DNA of 64,000 bases from Hyphomicrobiales bacterium (GCA_027489535.1 JAIXZO010000012.1:62001-126000); one strand, 5' to 3'. Shown: positions 28,343 through 37,599, numbered from the stretch's first letter. Notes: generated from the sequence alone by a model not told the origin. Numbers and translations: made by a program.

Positions 28343-28382
28343 GAGGGGCGACGAGGGCGGCCGAAGCCGACGGATCGGAGCT

Positions 28383-28401
28383 AAAGGATCGTCAATCCTT
28401 T
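28383..28401 (+). terminator. Possible weak terminator after the glycosyltransferase pair
   Basis: A seven-base-pair stem (aaaggat / atccttt) with a five-base loop lies 40 bases after the sugar-transferase stop codon. The stem is AT-rich and the following T run is minimal, so termination would be inefficient. Confidence 0.3.
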
Positions 28402-28479
28402 TGATGCACGTTGAGCGTGTTCTCGAGCAATCGAAACCCTTTCAGCGTGCATCTCTTTTTTTGATCGGTTCCATCGCGT

Positions 28480-29901
28480 ATGCCGCCCCATCCATTGCCC
28501 TACGTCCTCCTCGTCGAAGACACCTACTCGCTCGCCGAGACCTATCGGGCCTGCCTGAAGAGCGAAGCTCTGACGGTGGAACTCGCGTCGACGAGCGAGG
28601 AAGCGATCGCGGCCTTGGAGCGGCGCGAGCCGGACCTCGTGCTGCTCGACGTGCATCTGCCCGACGGCAGCGGCATCGACGTGCTCAAGCGCATGAAGGC
28701 GATGGGGCTCGCCTGCGAGGCCGTGGTGTTCACCGGGCAGGCCTCGGTGAGCACGGCGGTCGACGCGATGCGCGAGGGCGCGTCCGATTTCCTGATGAAG
28801 CCGTTTTCGGCCGAGCGGCTGCGCGAGACGGTGAGGGCGGCGCTCGACCGCCGCAGCGCCCGCCGCAGCGTCGATGCCGACGGCGACAAATCCGACGCGG
28901 GCTTCGCGGGCTTCATCGGGCGGTCGCCGGTGATGCAGTCCGTCTATCGCATCCTGCGCAGCGCCGCGCCGACGAATGCGACCGTGTTCGTGACCGGCGA
29001 GAGCGGCACCGGCAAGGAATTGTGCGCCGAGGCGCTGCACCGCTTGGGCAAGCGCAGCCAAGGCCCGTTCGTGTCGATCAACTGCGCGGCGATCCCGCGC
29101 GACTTGCTCGAGAGCGAGATTTTCGGACATGCGAAAGGCGCGTTCACGGGCGCCTCGGCCGACCGCAAGGGCGCGGTGCTGCAGGCGCATGGCGGCACGC
29201 TGTTCCTCGACGAAATCTGCGAGATGGACCTGTCGCTGCAGGCCAAGATGCTGCGCTTTCTGCAGCAGAAGACCGTGCAGCGCGTCGGCGAGGACATGCA
29301 GCGTTCGGCCGACGTGCGCATCGTCTGCGCCACCAATCGCGACCCGCAGACGGAGGTCGCGGCCGGCCGTTTCCGCGAGGACCTGTTCTACCGCCTCCAC
29401 GTCGTGCCGCTCGAAATGCCCGCTTTACGGGATCGGGGCGAGGACATCCTGCTGATCGCGCGCAATGCCTTGAAGCGCTTCGCGCGCGAGGACGGCAAGG
29501 ATTTCACGCGCTTCAGCGACGAGGCCGAAGCTGCGCTGCTTGCGGCGGCGTGGCCGGGCAATGTCCGTCAACTCCTCAATGTCGTGCGCAACGCCGTCGT
29601 GCTCAACGAGGGCGAACGCGTGACGCTCGAGATGCTCCCGCGCGACGCGACGACTGCGGCCGAGGCCGCGATCCGCGCCTCGGACGGGACGGCCGCGGAT
29701 GCTGCCGCCCTCCTCAGGGCGGTGCGCGCCGCGCCGACGCGACCGGACGAGATCGAGCCGCTCGAAACGGTGATCCGGCGCACGGTCGAACAGGCCATCG
29801 ACGCCTGCGGCGGCAGCATCCCGAAGGCGGCGGCGGCGCTCGACGTGAGCCCGTCGACGATCTATCGCCGGCTGCAAGGCTGGCAGACCGACGCCGCCTG
29901 A
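28480..29901 (+). CDS. Sigma-54-dependent response regulator (NtrC family)
   Basis: The 473-residue product has three domains. A receiver (residues 8-125) carries VEDT, phospho-acceptor Asp57 in LLDVHLP and Lys107 in LMKPF. An AAA+ domain has Walker A GESGTGKE (173-180) and the sigma-54 contact loop GAFTGA (220-225). A C-terminal Fis-type helix-turn-helix ends DVSPSTIYRRLQGW. The intact GAFTGA loop means that it can remodel sigma-54 polymerase. It resembles LuxO- and VpsR-like regulators of polysaccharide genes. It sits between the EPS operons, and -24/-12 elements occur before those operons, so it is their probable activator. No partner kinase is adjacent. Confidence 0.92.
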   Translation: MPPHPLPYVLLVEDTYSLAETYRACLKSEALTVELASTSEEAIAALERREPDLVLLDVHLPDGSGIDVLKRMKAMGLACEAVVFTGQASVSTAVDAMREGASDFLMKPFSAERLRETVRAALDRRSARRSVDADGDKSDAGFAGFIGRSPVMQSVYRILRSAAPTNATVFVTGESGTGKELCAEALHRLGKRSQGPFVSINCAAIPRDLLESEIFGHAKGAFTGASADRKGAVLQAHGGTLFLDEICEMDLSLQAKMLRFLQQKTVQRVGEDMQRSADVRIVCATNRDPQTEVAAGRFREDLFYRLHVVPLEMPALRDRGEDILLIARNALKRFAREDGKDFTRFSDEAEAALLAAAWPGNVRQLLNVVRNAVVLNEGERVTLEMLPRDATTAAEAAIRASDGTAADAAALLRAVRAAPTRPDEIEPLETVIRRTVEQAIDACGGSIPKAAAALDVSPSTIYRRLQGWQTDAA

Positions 29902-29934
29902 TCGTCACGCCGTCTCTCCCCGTCCGACGTCGCG

Positions 29935-31416
29935 CTAGGCGGGCGGCGGACGTCGCTCCGGCGCGCCCGCGACGTCCTCGCGCTTCGCCCTGAGATCGAC
30001 CCGCGTCAGCACCGGCACCTGCGCCACGGCGGCGAACTGGGCCGGGTCACGCAAGGTGCGGTCGAGCAATTCCGTGACGACGGCGAGGCCCGAACCGAGC
30101 ACCAGCCCGCCGATCACGCCTGCGGCCAAGAATACGACGATGCCCGGATGCATGGCGACGGGGTCGTTCGGCTCGTCGATGATCTTGACGCGTTCGGGGC
30201 CTTCGAACTTGCCGAGGTCGCCGGTGACGCGGGCCATTTCGTAGCGCTTGGCCAGACTGTCGGCGAGTTCGCGGGCCTGAGCGATCGAACGTTCGAATCG
30301 CAGGATCTGCTGCTCGATGGGGGCGAATTCGGCCATCGAAGCGGTCACTTCGTCCACGGTGCGCGCGATCTGCTCCACCTCCGTGGCCAGCGACGCGCGC
30401 TTGAACTCGGCGTCCTGCAATTTCTCCATCTGCGAGACGAGCAGCGGCACCGACTGGCGGTCGCCCGACGAGGTCACGCCCGCGGCCATGTTCCACAGAC
30501 GGTCGATGTCGGCCGAGCCGAATTGCGCCGTGCCGGTTTCGAGCACGGTGCGCCGCTCGTCTTCCAGCTTGGTGAGGAGCAGTTCCACGCGGCGCACTTC
30601 CGAATGCATGTCGGTGTAGCGCGAGCGCAGCCCGAGAAGCTCGGAACGGGCTTGGACGATCTGTTCCTCGATGCGGCCCACCATCGGATTGGTGCCGGCG
30701 AGGCGTCGCCGCATGTTTTCGAGGCCTGCGGTCGCGGCCGCGAGCTCCAGCGATTTGTCTTCCAACTTTTGACGCTGAAGGGTCAGGCGGGCGACGTTGG
30801 TGTTGAACAGCGCGGGCAGCTTGTCCGCATGCGTCGTCTTGAAAGCCGCGAGCTCGTCTTCGAGCCGCATCTGCGTGGTGCGTCGCTCGGTCAACTGGCC
30901 CAGCAGGAAGCGCTCGCTTTCGCCGAGTGCCGTGCGCTCGGGCGAGAGCATGCGTTCGAGGAAGCGCTCGCTGACGCGGCGCAGCGTCTCGGGAAGCCGG
31001 TCGGGGGTGCGGCCCTTCAGCGTGAATTGGACGACGTCGGTCCCGGCCAGTTCCATGGTCAGGGACGTCGCCAGCTCCTTCACCGCCGTGTCGCGCGCCT
31101 TCTGCTCGGTGGCCTCGGTGATGCGGCCGGTATCGGTCAGCACGCGGCCCAATACGTGCTCGCTGAACAGCAGCGCCTTCAGCGCCGGCCCGCGGTCCTT
31201 CAGGTTGGGGCCGATGGAGAGATCCTTCAGGAACGGGTTCAGCTTCGCCGTTTCCTGAACCAGGATCGTCATCTTCGTTTCGAATTTCTTGGGCACCACG
31301 AGCGAGGCGAGCACGGCCAGAACCGGCAGCACCATCATCGGCGTGAGTATGAGGAAGCGACGCCGATATGCGGCGTCCTTCACCATCGCGATGATGTCGT
31401 GGATGTTGCGTTGCAT
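29935..31416 (-). CDS. Wzz/GumC-like chain-length (co-polymerase) protein
   Basis: The 493-residue product has membrane helices near residues 20-42 and 430-455. They flank a long periplasmic coiled-coil region (about 180-400) with heptad-rich segments such as LTERRTTQMRLEDELAAFK. The start RRRFLILTPMMVLPVLAVLA is the Wzz pattern; a DP-type motif before helix 2 is replaced by NDPVAMHPG. There is no kinase domain, so the BY-kinase function would have to come from elsewhere; the only candidate in the window has a dead P-loop. It is the last gene of the seven-gene operon. Confidence 0.85.
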   Translation of the reverse strand: MQRNIHDIIAMVKDAAYRRRFLILTPMMVLPVLAVLASLVVPKKFETKMTILVQETAKLNPFLKDLSIGPNLKDRGPALKALLFSEHVLGRVLTDTGRITEATEQKARDTAVKELATSLTMELAGTDVVQFTLKGRTPDRLPETLRRVSERFLERMLSPERTALGESERFLLGQLTERRTTQMRLEDELAAFKTTHADKLPALFNTNVARLTLQRQKLEDKSLELAAATAGLENMRRRLAGTNPMVGRIEEQIVQARSELLGLRSRYTDMHSEVRRVELLLTKLEDERRTVLETGTAQFGSADIDRLWNMAAGVTSSGDRQSVPLLVSQMEKLQDAEFKRASLATEVEQIARTVDEVTASMAEFAPIEQQILRFERSIAQARELADSLAKRYEMARVTGDLGKFEGPERVKIIDEPNDPVAMHPGIVVFLAAGVIGGLVLGSGLAVVTELLDRTLRDPAQFAAVAQVPVLTRVDLRAKREDVAGAPERRPPPA

Positions 31417-31422
31417 CGGGGA

Positions 31423-32109
31423 TCAGCGCGGTACGAGCACGGCCCGGATTTCGTCGGCGGGCACCGTGGTGTCGATCCGTTGGGTCGCGGTCACATGCGA
31501 GGGCAGAACGGCGGCGATGGCCTGCATGCGGCGGCGCGCCGCCATCAGGGACTCGAAATCCGCCGCATTCGCCGGGGCGCCGGCCGACAGGACGACGGCC
31601 GCATGCGGTTCGCCGCGCACCAAGTCCGAAAGCGTCCGCAACCCGGCCGGGTCCGGCCGCTCGGACGAACCCTCGCTGCGGAACGTGACCGAGCCGGTGC
31701 CCGAGGAATTGCCCGGCCCGCCGCCTTGACCGCCCCGCGGAACGGCCGGAACGGCCGGCATCTCGGTGCCGTCGCCCGGCAGGATCGAGCGCAACCGCAG
31801 AGCCGGAGGCCCGACAGGCGGCGGCGCCTCGGGGGGACCCGCGGTTTCGGCGAGAAGGCGGTCGAGACCCTGCGGCATCGCGGGCGCGGCGGCGGGCCGA
31901 GCGGGTTCGGCCGTCCGTTCGGCTGCGGGCTCGACCTCGGGAAGGTTGATGATGACGGCGGGACCCGAGCCGCGCGCCGCATCCGCATAGGCTGCTTCCG
32001 CCCGGATATGGGGGGGAAGGTAATCGACGGCGTTTTGCGAAACGCAACCCGCCGACGTCGCCATCGTCGTGCAGAGCATCGCAATCCGCAAAGAAACGAA
32101 CCGATTCAT
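31423..32109 (-). CDS. Lipoprotein with Pro-rich linker and possible OmpA-like end
   Basis: The 228-residue product has a lipoprotein signal ending TSAGC (Cys about 22). A long Pro/Ala/Gly-rich linker follows (about 50-140), then a compact C-terminal part from about 142. There VTFRSEGSSERPDPAGLRTL, VVLSAGAPA and LMAARRRMQAIAAVL resemble the strand-helix order and the RA..V...L helix of OmpA-like peptidoglycan-binding domains. The resemblance is weak, so this part of the call is inference. It lies between the GH123-like gene and the Wzz-like gene (6-base gap). Confidence 0.55.
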   Translation of the reverse strand: MNRFVSLRIAMLCTTMATSAGCVSQNAVDYLPPHIRAEAAYADAARGSGPAVIINLPEVEPAAERTAEPARPAAAPAMPQGLDRLLAETAGPPEAPPPVGPPALRLRSILPGDGTEMPAVPAVPRGGQGGGPGNSSGTGSVTFRSEGSSERPDPAGLRTLSDLVRGEPHAAVVLSAGAPANAADFESLMAARRRMQAIAAVLPSHVTATQRIDTTVPADEIRAVLVPR

Positions 32110-32134
32110 GGAACCTCCGGGGCGTGTCCCGGAG

Positions 32135-34540
32135 TCAGTTCAAGCGGCGTGCCAAATCCATGATGTCGGAGCGCATCCGGTCGAGCTCGGCCTCCGGAAT
32201 CGCGGCGGCCGTCGCCCATGACTTGCCGAAACGCCAATTCAGGTCGCGGCGCAGGGCGGCGGCTTCCGGCTCGTTGCGCGATGCAAGCCATGCCAGCCAG
32301 CGTTGATCGACAGCGCCGTCGGCGAGACGCAACAGGTCGCGATGAATGTCGGGACCGCTGCACGGCTCGGCCGTCGGCATGAAGACCTGCACGTCCCCTT
32401 CGCGCCCGTCGGTGGGATCGAACGGGTCCGCCGTGGGCATGCGGGCATGCCATTGCAAATAGCGTTCGGCGCCCGTGAGATGGGTCCAATATCCTGCGGC
32501 GAGACGCGGGCGACCGGCATTGTAGAGCCACACCCGCCGCCCCGCCTTGCGCAGCGTCTCGACCTGCGGCGAGTCGATCCCGAAGCCCGGATTGATGATC
32601 GCGACGTCGAACAGATGCGCATGCCGGATGTCGCCGGGATCGTTGAGCTGTCCCGCCAGCAGTGCCCCGGGCGCGACCGCGCGGACCGCCGCGGCGATGT
32701 CGGCGGGCGACGGTCCCCCGGCGCGATCATGGTTCGACGGCTCGTCGGCGATGCTCCAGACCGGCCGCGGCAGATCGACGGCGCCGCCGCGCCGCTCGGC
32801 CTCGGCGAGTTGCGCCGCGGCTCCCGCCAAGCCCATCGCGGAAACCGCTCGCTTGAACGGCGCATAGGCGAGCCAGGGGGCGGACGTCCCGGCCGCCGCG
32901 GCGAGGCGCGAATCCGCGATGAAGCCGTCCATGCCCCTGATCGTCGGGGTGCTCAGAGCCGGGGCATTGCCGGTGAGTCCGAAGCGCCGCAACGTCGCCA
33001 GATCGCAGGCGAGTTGGACCGAGCGCGCCTTGGGATCGCCTCCGAACCATGCCGCATGCGGCGGCTCGTCGAGATAGAATCCGACCGGTGCGGGAGCGGG
33101 CGGCAGGACGGCCGCGAGCACTTCGATCTCCACCGTGCCGATGCGGCGCTCCGCGCCGGCGTCGACGATCCGGAGTTCGCCCGCAATCCGCCCGGGCTTT
33201 GCATCCGCCGGAATATGGACGACGAGTTCGTAGCGGCGCGGCCGGTCGGCGCGGATCGGCAACGTGGCATTGTCGCGTCTCAAAATATCTTCGGCCGGGA
33301 CCAGCAGATTGCGGCCCACGTCGCGACGTTCGAGCCGCAGCTGCGCCGCGTAGACGGCGGCGGGGAAGCCGCGGTCCGGCCAATGGGCCGAAACCGCAGC
33401 GTGCCGTTCCGACCGGGATTTGACGGCGAAGGACGCGTGCACCGTCGTGCCGCGTGCGCCCGCAAGGCGGATAGGCTCGGTTGCGGGGCGCGTGTCGAGA
33501 TCGACGATGCGCAATGCAGGATCGGGCGCTTCCGGTCCCACCGTCCAAGCGGCTCGGTGCCAAGCCGCGCGGCGGGCTTCGACCTCGGCGAGCGCGGGAC
33601 GGTCGCCGCTTCCGGGCTCGATCAGCACGGCGGCGAGGAAGGCCCCGGCCGGACCGTCGCCGGACAGTTCGATGCTGATCGCGCCGTCGACGACGACGGT
33701 CTCCACGGAGATGCGCCCGCCGCGGCGGCTGCCGTAAAGCGACCACGCGTCCTCGCCCGGCCGCCATTCGACGTCGCGTCCGGCCAGATAACGGCCGGCG
33801 ATCCAAGCGGCCGGCGTGAGCGTTTCGTCACGCACCACCGTGCCGGACACCGCGATCCGGCGGCGCAGGGGATGGGGCAGCAATTCCCATTCGCCGACGT
33901 CTTCCGTCCACAGGGTGACGCGGGCGGGACCGTCGGGGGCGGGGAGGCGGATGCTGCGGAGATCGCGCATGCCGCTCGCGAGCAGAGGATCGACCCCGGG
34001 CCTGCGCACGGGGATCGCGTGCGTGCCGGCGAGCTTGGGATCGCCGGGGGCGACGCGTTCGAAGCCCGCCGGCAAAGGGGCGTCCGGCGCGCCGAAGGAG
34101 TAGCCCGCGGCCCCGGCCGGAAGCGTCGGGGCCGGCTCGGCCGCGAGTCGCGCCGTCACCTTGGCCGTACCGATTCGGAAGAGGATGATGCGCTTGACGG
34201 ACTCGATGCGCAGCGCGCGGCCGTCGGTCGTGCGCAGGCCGCTGACCGGCAATTCCCAGCGGAACGGGCCGGGCTTCACCGCGCGTTCGAGATTGACGCG
34301 GCTCGCATAGCCGGCGCTGTGGTCGTCGTCGATGCGCAGCACCAAGGTGACCGCGCCCGAGCCGTCGGCGGGGCTCTCCGCATGACCCTCCACCACGAGC
34401 ATGTCGGTGCGTTCGAGCGCAAAATCGGCGGCGACTTCATAGGACAGCGGCAGCGTGCCGGGACCGGCGGCGGGCTTGGCCGCGACGTCGCCCGCTGCGA
34501 GGACGGCGAGGCACAGCGCCGCTGCGAGCCTCGCGATCAA
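32135..34540 (-). CDS. Exported DUF4091/GH123-like protein of the EPS operon
   Basis: The product has 801 residues if translation starts at the TTG that overlaps the glycosyltransferase stop codon (ttga). This gives MIARLAAALCLAVLAAGDVAA, a clean signal peptide, which supports the start. After beta-rich N-terminal modules, the C-terminal third has the segment VWSIADEPSNHDRAGG. Its Asp599-Glu600 pair matches the adjacent acid pair used for substrate-assisted catalysis in GH123 and DUF4091 proteins. It may trim or modify the N-acetylhexosamine-containing polymer in the periplasm. Family membership is read from the overall pattern, and the catalytic role is inferred. Confidence 0.65.
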   Translation of the reverse strand: MIARLAAALCLAVLAAGDVAAKPAAGPGTLPLSYEVAADFALERTDMLVVEGHAESPADGSGAVTLVLRIDDDHSAGYASRVNLERAVKPGPFRWELPVSGLRTTDGRALRIESVKRIILFRIGTAKVTARLAAEPAPTLPAGAAGYSFGAPDAPLPAGFERVAPGDPKLAGTHAIPVRRPGVDPLLASGMRDLRSIRLPAPDGPARVTLWTEDVGEWELLPHPLRRRIAVSGTVVRDETLTPAAWIAGRYLAGRDVEWRPGEDAWSLYGSRRGGRISVETVVVDGAISIELSGDGPAGAFLAAVLIEPGSGDRPALAEVEARRAAWHRAAWTVGPEAPDPALRIVDLDTRPATEPIRLAGARGTTVHASFAVKSRSERHAAVSAHWPDRGFPAAVYAAQLRLERRDVGRNLLVPAEDILRRDNATLPIRADRPRRYELVVHIPADAKPGRIAGELRIVDAGAERRIGTVEIEVLAAVLPPAPAPVGFYLDEPPHAAWFGGDPKARSVQLACDLATLRRFGLTGNAPALSTPTIRGMDGFIADSRLAAAAGTSAPWLAYAPFKRAVSAMGLAGAAAQLAEAERRGGAVDLPRPVWSIADEPSNHDRAGGPSPADIAAAVRAVAPGALLAGQLNDPGDIRHAHLFDVAIINPGFGIDSPQVETLRKAGRRVWLYNAGRPRLAAGYWTHLTGAERYLQWHARMPTADPFDPTDGREGDVQVFMPTAEPCSGPDIHRDLLRLADGAVDQRWLAWLASRNEPEAAALRRDLNWRFGKSWATAAAIPEAELDRMRSDIMDLARRLN

Positions 34541-35676
34541 CCCAATTTCTCCAGCGCCTCGGCGGCGATGCGGGCGCGGGCGGCCCATGTTTCTCCGACC
34601 ACCGCCTGCTTGCGCGCGGAGGCGTCGCCCGGTTCTTCGGCCGCCCTTTCGAGCGCACGGGCGAAATCGGCCGCGCCCTCCGCGATGGCGACATGGCGCG
34701 CATAGGGCATGAGCGCCGGGAAGGCGGTGGAGACGACGGGTGTCCCCGCCGCGAGATATTCGCGCAGCTTCAGCGGATTGCAGGCTCGGATTTGCGGACA
34801 GTCGCGAAACGGCAGCATCGAGGCCGTCCAATGCGCGCTGTAGCGCGGCAGGGCGTGATGCGGACGGGGGCCGAGCAGCACGACATTGTCCAGACCCGCC
34901 AGTTCCGCGACGTCGGCGAGCACGGGGCCGACGAAGCAGAAGGTCCAATGCGGCAGTCGGCGCGCGGTTTCGGCCAGCAGCGGGATGTCCACCCAATCCG
35001 CGAGCGCGCCGTAAAATCCCGCGACCAAGCCGCCCGGAAGGTCCTCGGCGGAGGCGCAGGGGCCGGAGAACAGGTCGAAATCGACGCCGTGCTCCAGCAG
35101 CAGCGTCTTCTCGGCCGGGAAGCCCGCCGCCAAGCGGGGGCTCGCGGCGAAGATCAGGTCCGCCTTTGCGACCAGTCGCTCTTCGTCGCGCAGCACGGCC
35201 GCATGATCGACGCCGGCCAATCCGCCGAAATCGTCGCCGCAATAATACACCGTCGCCGCTTCGCCGAGCGCGCCGCACACGGCGACCGCCGTCGGCAGCG
35301 ACGCCCACAGGATGGGGCGCGCATCGGCGCGTTGCAGCTTGGGGAGAATCTGCCGCGACAGGGACACGCGGTTGAACAGGGCAGCCGCCCCGTTGCCCGG
35401 CCAAGGGATCGCGACCGGGGCCACGACGTGCACCGAGTCCGGACGGTCCCGCTCGGCTGCGGCGTCCGTCACCGCGGGTGCGGACTTCCGGGCGACCACC
35501 GCGCCCGCCTTGGCGAGGGCGCGCGTCACGTCCGCCCGCGAGGCGCGGGGGCGGCGCAGGCCGATGGAATTGACCCACAGCACGGAGCGGTCGTCCGCGA
35601 GACGTCGGACGAGGTGCTGCGTCGAACTGGGATGGCGGCCCCAATCCTCGCCGAACACCACGAGATCACGCGGCAT
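34537..35676 (-). CDS. Glycosyltransferase (GT-B fold)
   Basis: The 379-residue product starts MPRDLVVFGEDWGRHPSS, the beginning of a group of EPS glycosyltransferases that seize a UDP-sugar in a GT-B fold. A DXD is not needed here. The C-terminal donor site shows FCFVGPVLADVAELAGLDNV, LLGPRPHHALPRY and NPLKLREYLAAGTPVVST, a typical CAZy GT1/GT4-like signature. It overlaps the acyltransferase gene upstream and the GH123-like gene downstream, so the genes are co-translated. The sugar is unknown. Confidence 0.85.
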   Translation of the reverse strand: MPRDLVVFGEDWGRHPSSTQHLVRRLADDRSVLWVNSIGLRRPRASRADVTRALAKAGAVVARKSAPAVTDAAAERDRPDSVHVVAPVAIPWPGNGAAALFNRVSLSRQILPKLQRADARPILWASLPTAVAVCGALGEAATVYYCGDDFGGLAGVDHAAVLRDEERLVAKADLIFAASPRLAAGFPAEKTLLLEHGVDFDLFSGPCASAEDLPGGLVAGFYGALADWVDIPLLAETARRLPHWTFCFVGPVLADVAELAGLDNVVLLGPRPHHALPRYSAHWTASMLPFRDCPQIRACNPLKLREYLAAGTPVVSTAFPALMPYARHVAIAEGAADFARALERAAEEPGDASARKQAVVGETWAARARIAAEALEKLG

Positions 35677-36391
35677 CGTGGGGGGCCTTCAACGGGCGGA
35701 TGACGCGCGCGGGAACGCCCCCGGCGAGCACGCCGGCCGGCAGGTTCTTGGTCACGACGCTGCCCGCGGCCACGACGGTTCCGCGCCCGATCCGGACCCC
35801 CGCCATGACGCTGACGCCGGTGGCGAGCCATACGTCGTCCTCGAGCACGATGTCGCCGACCTGATCCTCGGTGTCGGGCAGGCCGCGGGCGCGGTCGGTC
35901 GGGTCGAGCGGATGGCCGGGATAGCCCGCCAGCAACGCGCGGCCCGCCAATCGGACATTGTCGCCGATGACGATGCGGCGGCCGACGGCGATGGTGGTCT
36001 GCCAGCCGATGTCGATATTGGAGCCGAGGATCAGCTCCGGCACCGTCTCGCCGTTGCTGCGGCCCGTGATGGTGGTGATGCCCGAGACGCGGCAATCGGA
36101 ACCGAAGCGCATGCGCACGGGGCCGATCACCAGAGGCATGCCCGCATAGAGCGTCAGCCGCGGCGCCTGCCCTTCGAGCCGCGCGCGAAAAAGCGGCGTG
36201 TACCAGAGCCCGCGCAGCAGCTCATGGATCAACCCCGACGCCGCGCGGTGCAGGGCGTAGAGCGGCCGATGCAGCACGCGGACGGAGGGAACGGCCAGCG
36301 TGCGGCGGGCTTTCGCGGCCCGCCAGATCATGTCCGCAAGCGGATTGTCGCGGCGCTTGACCCAGCGGCGAAGGGCGAGGGAGGCGTTCAT
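35666..36391 (-). CDS. Left-handed beta-helix acyltransferase
   Basis: The 241-residue product has a basic N-terminal region and then hexapeptide repeats from about residue 90: LILGSNIDIGWQTTIAVG, IVIGDNVRLAG, DIVLEDDVWLATGVSVMAGV and RIGRGTVVAAGSVVTKNLPA. The ending PAGVLAGGVPARVIRPL is diagnostic of O-acetyl or serine-acetyl-type transferases (WcaF/NodL-like). It probably acetylates the exopolysaccharide or a precursor with acetyl-CoA. It overlaps the SIS gene upstream by four bases (ATGA). Confidence 0.88.
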   Translation of the reverse strand: MNASLALRRWVKRRDNPLADMIWRAAKARRTLAVPSVRVLHRPLYALHRAASGLIHELLRGLWYTPLFRARLEGQAPRLTLYAGMPLVIGPVRMRFGSDCRVSGITTITGRSNGETVPELILGSNIDIGWQTTIAVGRRIVIGDNVRLAGRALLAGYPGHPLDPTDRARGLPDTEDQVGDIVLEDDVWLATGVSVMAGVRIGRGTVVAAGSVVTKNLPAGVLAGGVPARVIRPLKAPHDAA

Positions 36392-37527
36392 TCGTCGATC
36401 ACGGCCTTGGCGAGGTTGCGGGGGCGGTCCACGTCGACGCCGCGGCGGACGGCGAGGTGGTGTGCGAGCAGCTGCAGCGGCACCGTCGCCGCGATCGGCA
36501 GCACGAAATCGGGGCAGCGCGGAAGAGTGAGCGCGGTGGTGACGCAGTCGGAGAGGCCGAGGATCGCCGCGCGGTCGCCGACGACCACGATGCGCCCGCC
36601 GCGTGCAGCGGCCTGCCGGACATTCGCGGCCAAGCGGCCGAAGTCGGAGCCCGAGGCGGCGAGCGCGACCACCGGAAGGTCGGAGTCGACCAGCGCCATC
36701 GGCCCGTGCTTCAGCTCGCCCGCGGGCATCGCCTCCGCATGGATGTATGTGATTTCCTTGAGCTTGAGCGCCCCTTCGGCGGCGATCGGCACCAATGCGC
36801 CCCTCGCGATGATCAGCGCGCTGCGGGCGCGGTCGAAATGCGGCAGCACCTCCAGCACCGCCGGCTCGTTTTCCAGCGCCAGAGCGATCCACTCCGGGAT
36901 GCGGTCGAGCGCCTCCGCATGCGGCGCGAGCTGCGACGCGTCCGCTCCGCGGCGTCGCGCGGCATGGAGGGCGAAGCGGGCGAGCACCTGCAGCGCCGCG
37001 GTGAAGCTCTTGGTGGCGCAGACGCCCGTCTCCGGGCCGGCGAATGTCGGCAGCACGACGTCGGCCTCGCGCCCGATGGTGCTCGATGCGGCGTTGACGA
37101 CGGCGACGGTCGGGATGCCCGCCTCGCGCAGCCGCACCATCGCGGCGACGGTCTCCGTCGTCTCGCCGGATTGGGACACGACGACGCCCAGCTCGTCCGA
37201 GGCTTCGCCGCACGCGGCCGTTCCCGCATATTCGGAGGCCACCTCCGCCTCGCAGGGCAGGCCCGCCACGGTCTCGAACCACCGCTTCGCCGCCCGCGTC
37301 GCATAGACCGAGGTACCAGCACCGATCAGCCGCACGCGGCGGATGCGTGAGAGGTCCAGCGCGTCGAGCCGATCGAACCCGCCGTCGCGTCCGTAATGCC
37401 GCGCCACGACGCGGGCCGCGAGCGGTTGCTCGTGGATTTCCTTGTGCATGGCGAAGCCGGATTCCGCGGGGGAGAAGCCCGGCGGGGATTCGACCCGCGG
37501 GATCGGAGGAAGGGCGACGGCCGACAT
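36388..37527 (-). CDS. GlmS-like double-SIS isomerase without glutaminase domain
   Basis: The 379-residue product corresponds to the isomerase half of glucosamine-6-phosphate synthase. It opens with FAMHKEIHEQP, a GlmS hallmark of the linker helix. SIS domain 1 has IGAGTSVYATRA and VSQSGETTETVA. SIS domain 2 has ARGALVPIAAEGALKLKEIT, then IHAEAMPAGELKHGPMAL. The C-terminal RPRNLAKAV matches the GlmS tail. The N-terminal Cys-glutaminase domain (about 240 residues) is absent, and no remnant of it lies upstream. It could use free ammonia, work as an isomerase or deaminase, or borrow a glutaminase. Position in the EPS operon implies amino-sugar supply. Confidence 0.85.
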   Translation of the reverse strand: MSAVALPPIPRVESPPGFSPAESGFAMHKEIHEQPLAARVVARHYGRDGGFDRLDALDLSRIRRVRLIGAGTSVYATRAAKRWFETVAGLPCEAEVASEYAGTAACGEASDELGVVVSQSGETTETVAAMVRLREAGIPTVAVVNAASSTIGREADVVLPTFAGPETGVCATKSFTAALQVLARFALHAARRRGADASQLAPHAEALDRIPEWIALALENEPAVLEVLPHFDRARSALIIARGALVPIAAEGALKLKEITYIHAEAMPAGELKHGPMALVDSDLPVVALAASGSDFGRLAANVRQAAARGGRIVVVGDRAAILGLSDCVTTALTLPRCPDFVLPIAATVPLQLLAHHLAVRRGVDVDRPRNLAKAVIDE

Positions 37528-37599
37528 GAATGACTCTCCGTGGACCTTTGCCGTTGCAGAAGCCGGGCCGGCGCGGCGGGTCCGTGCCGCATGCGGAAA

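Noticed and set aside
36388-37527. Calling the SIS protein a broken glmS pseudogene
   Set aside because: The frame is intact, starts cleanly, overlaps its operon neighbour by four bases and retains the isomerase motifs, so it looks functional.
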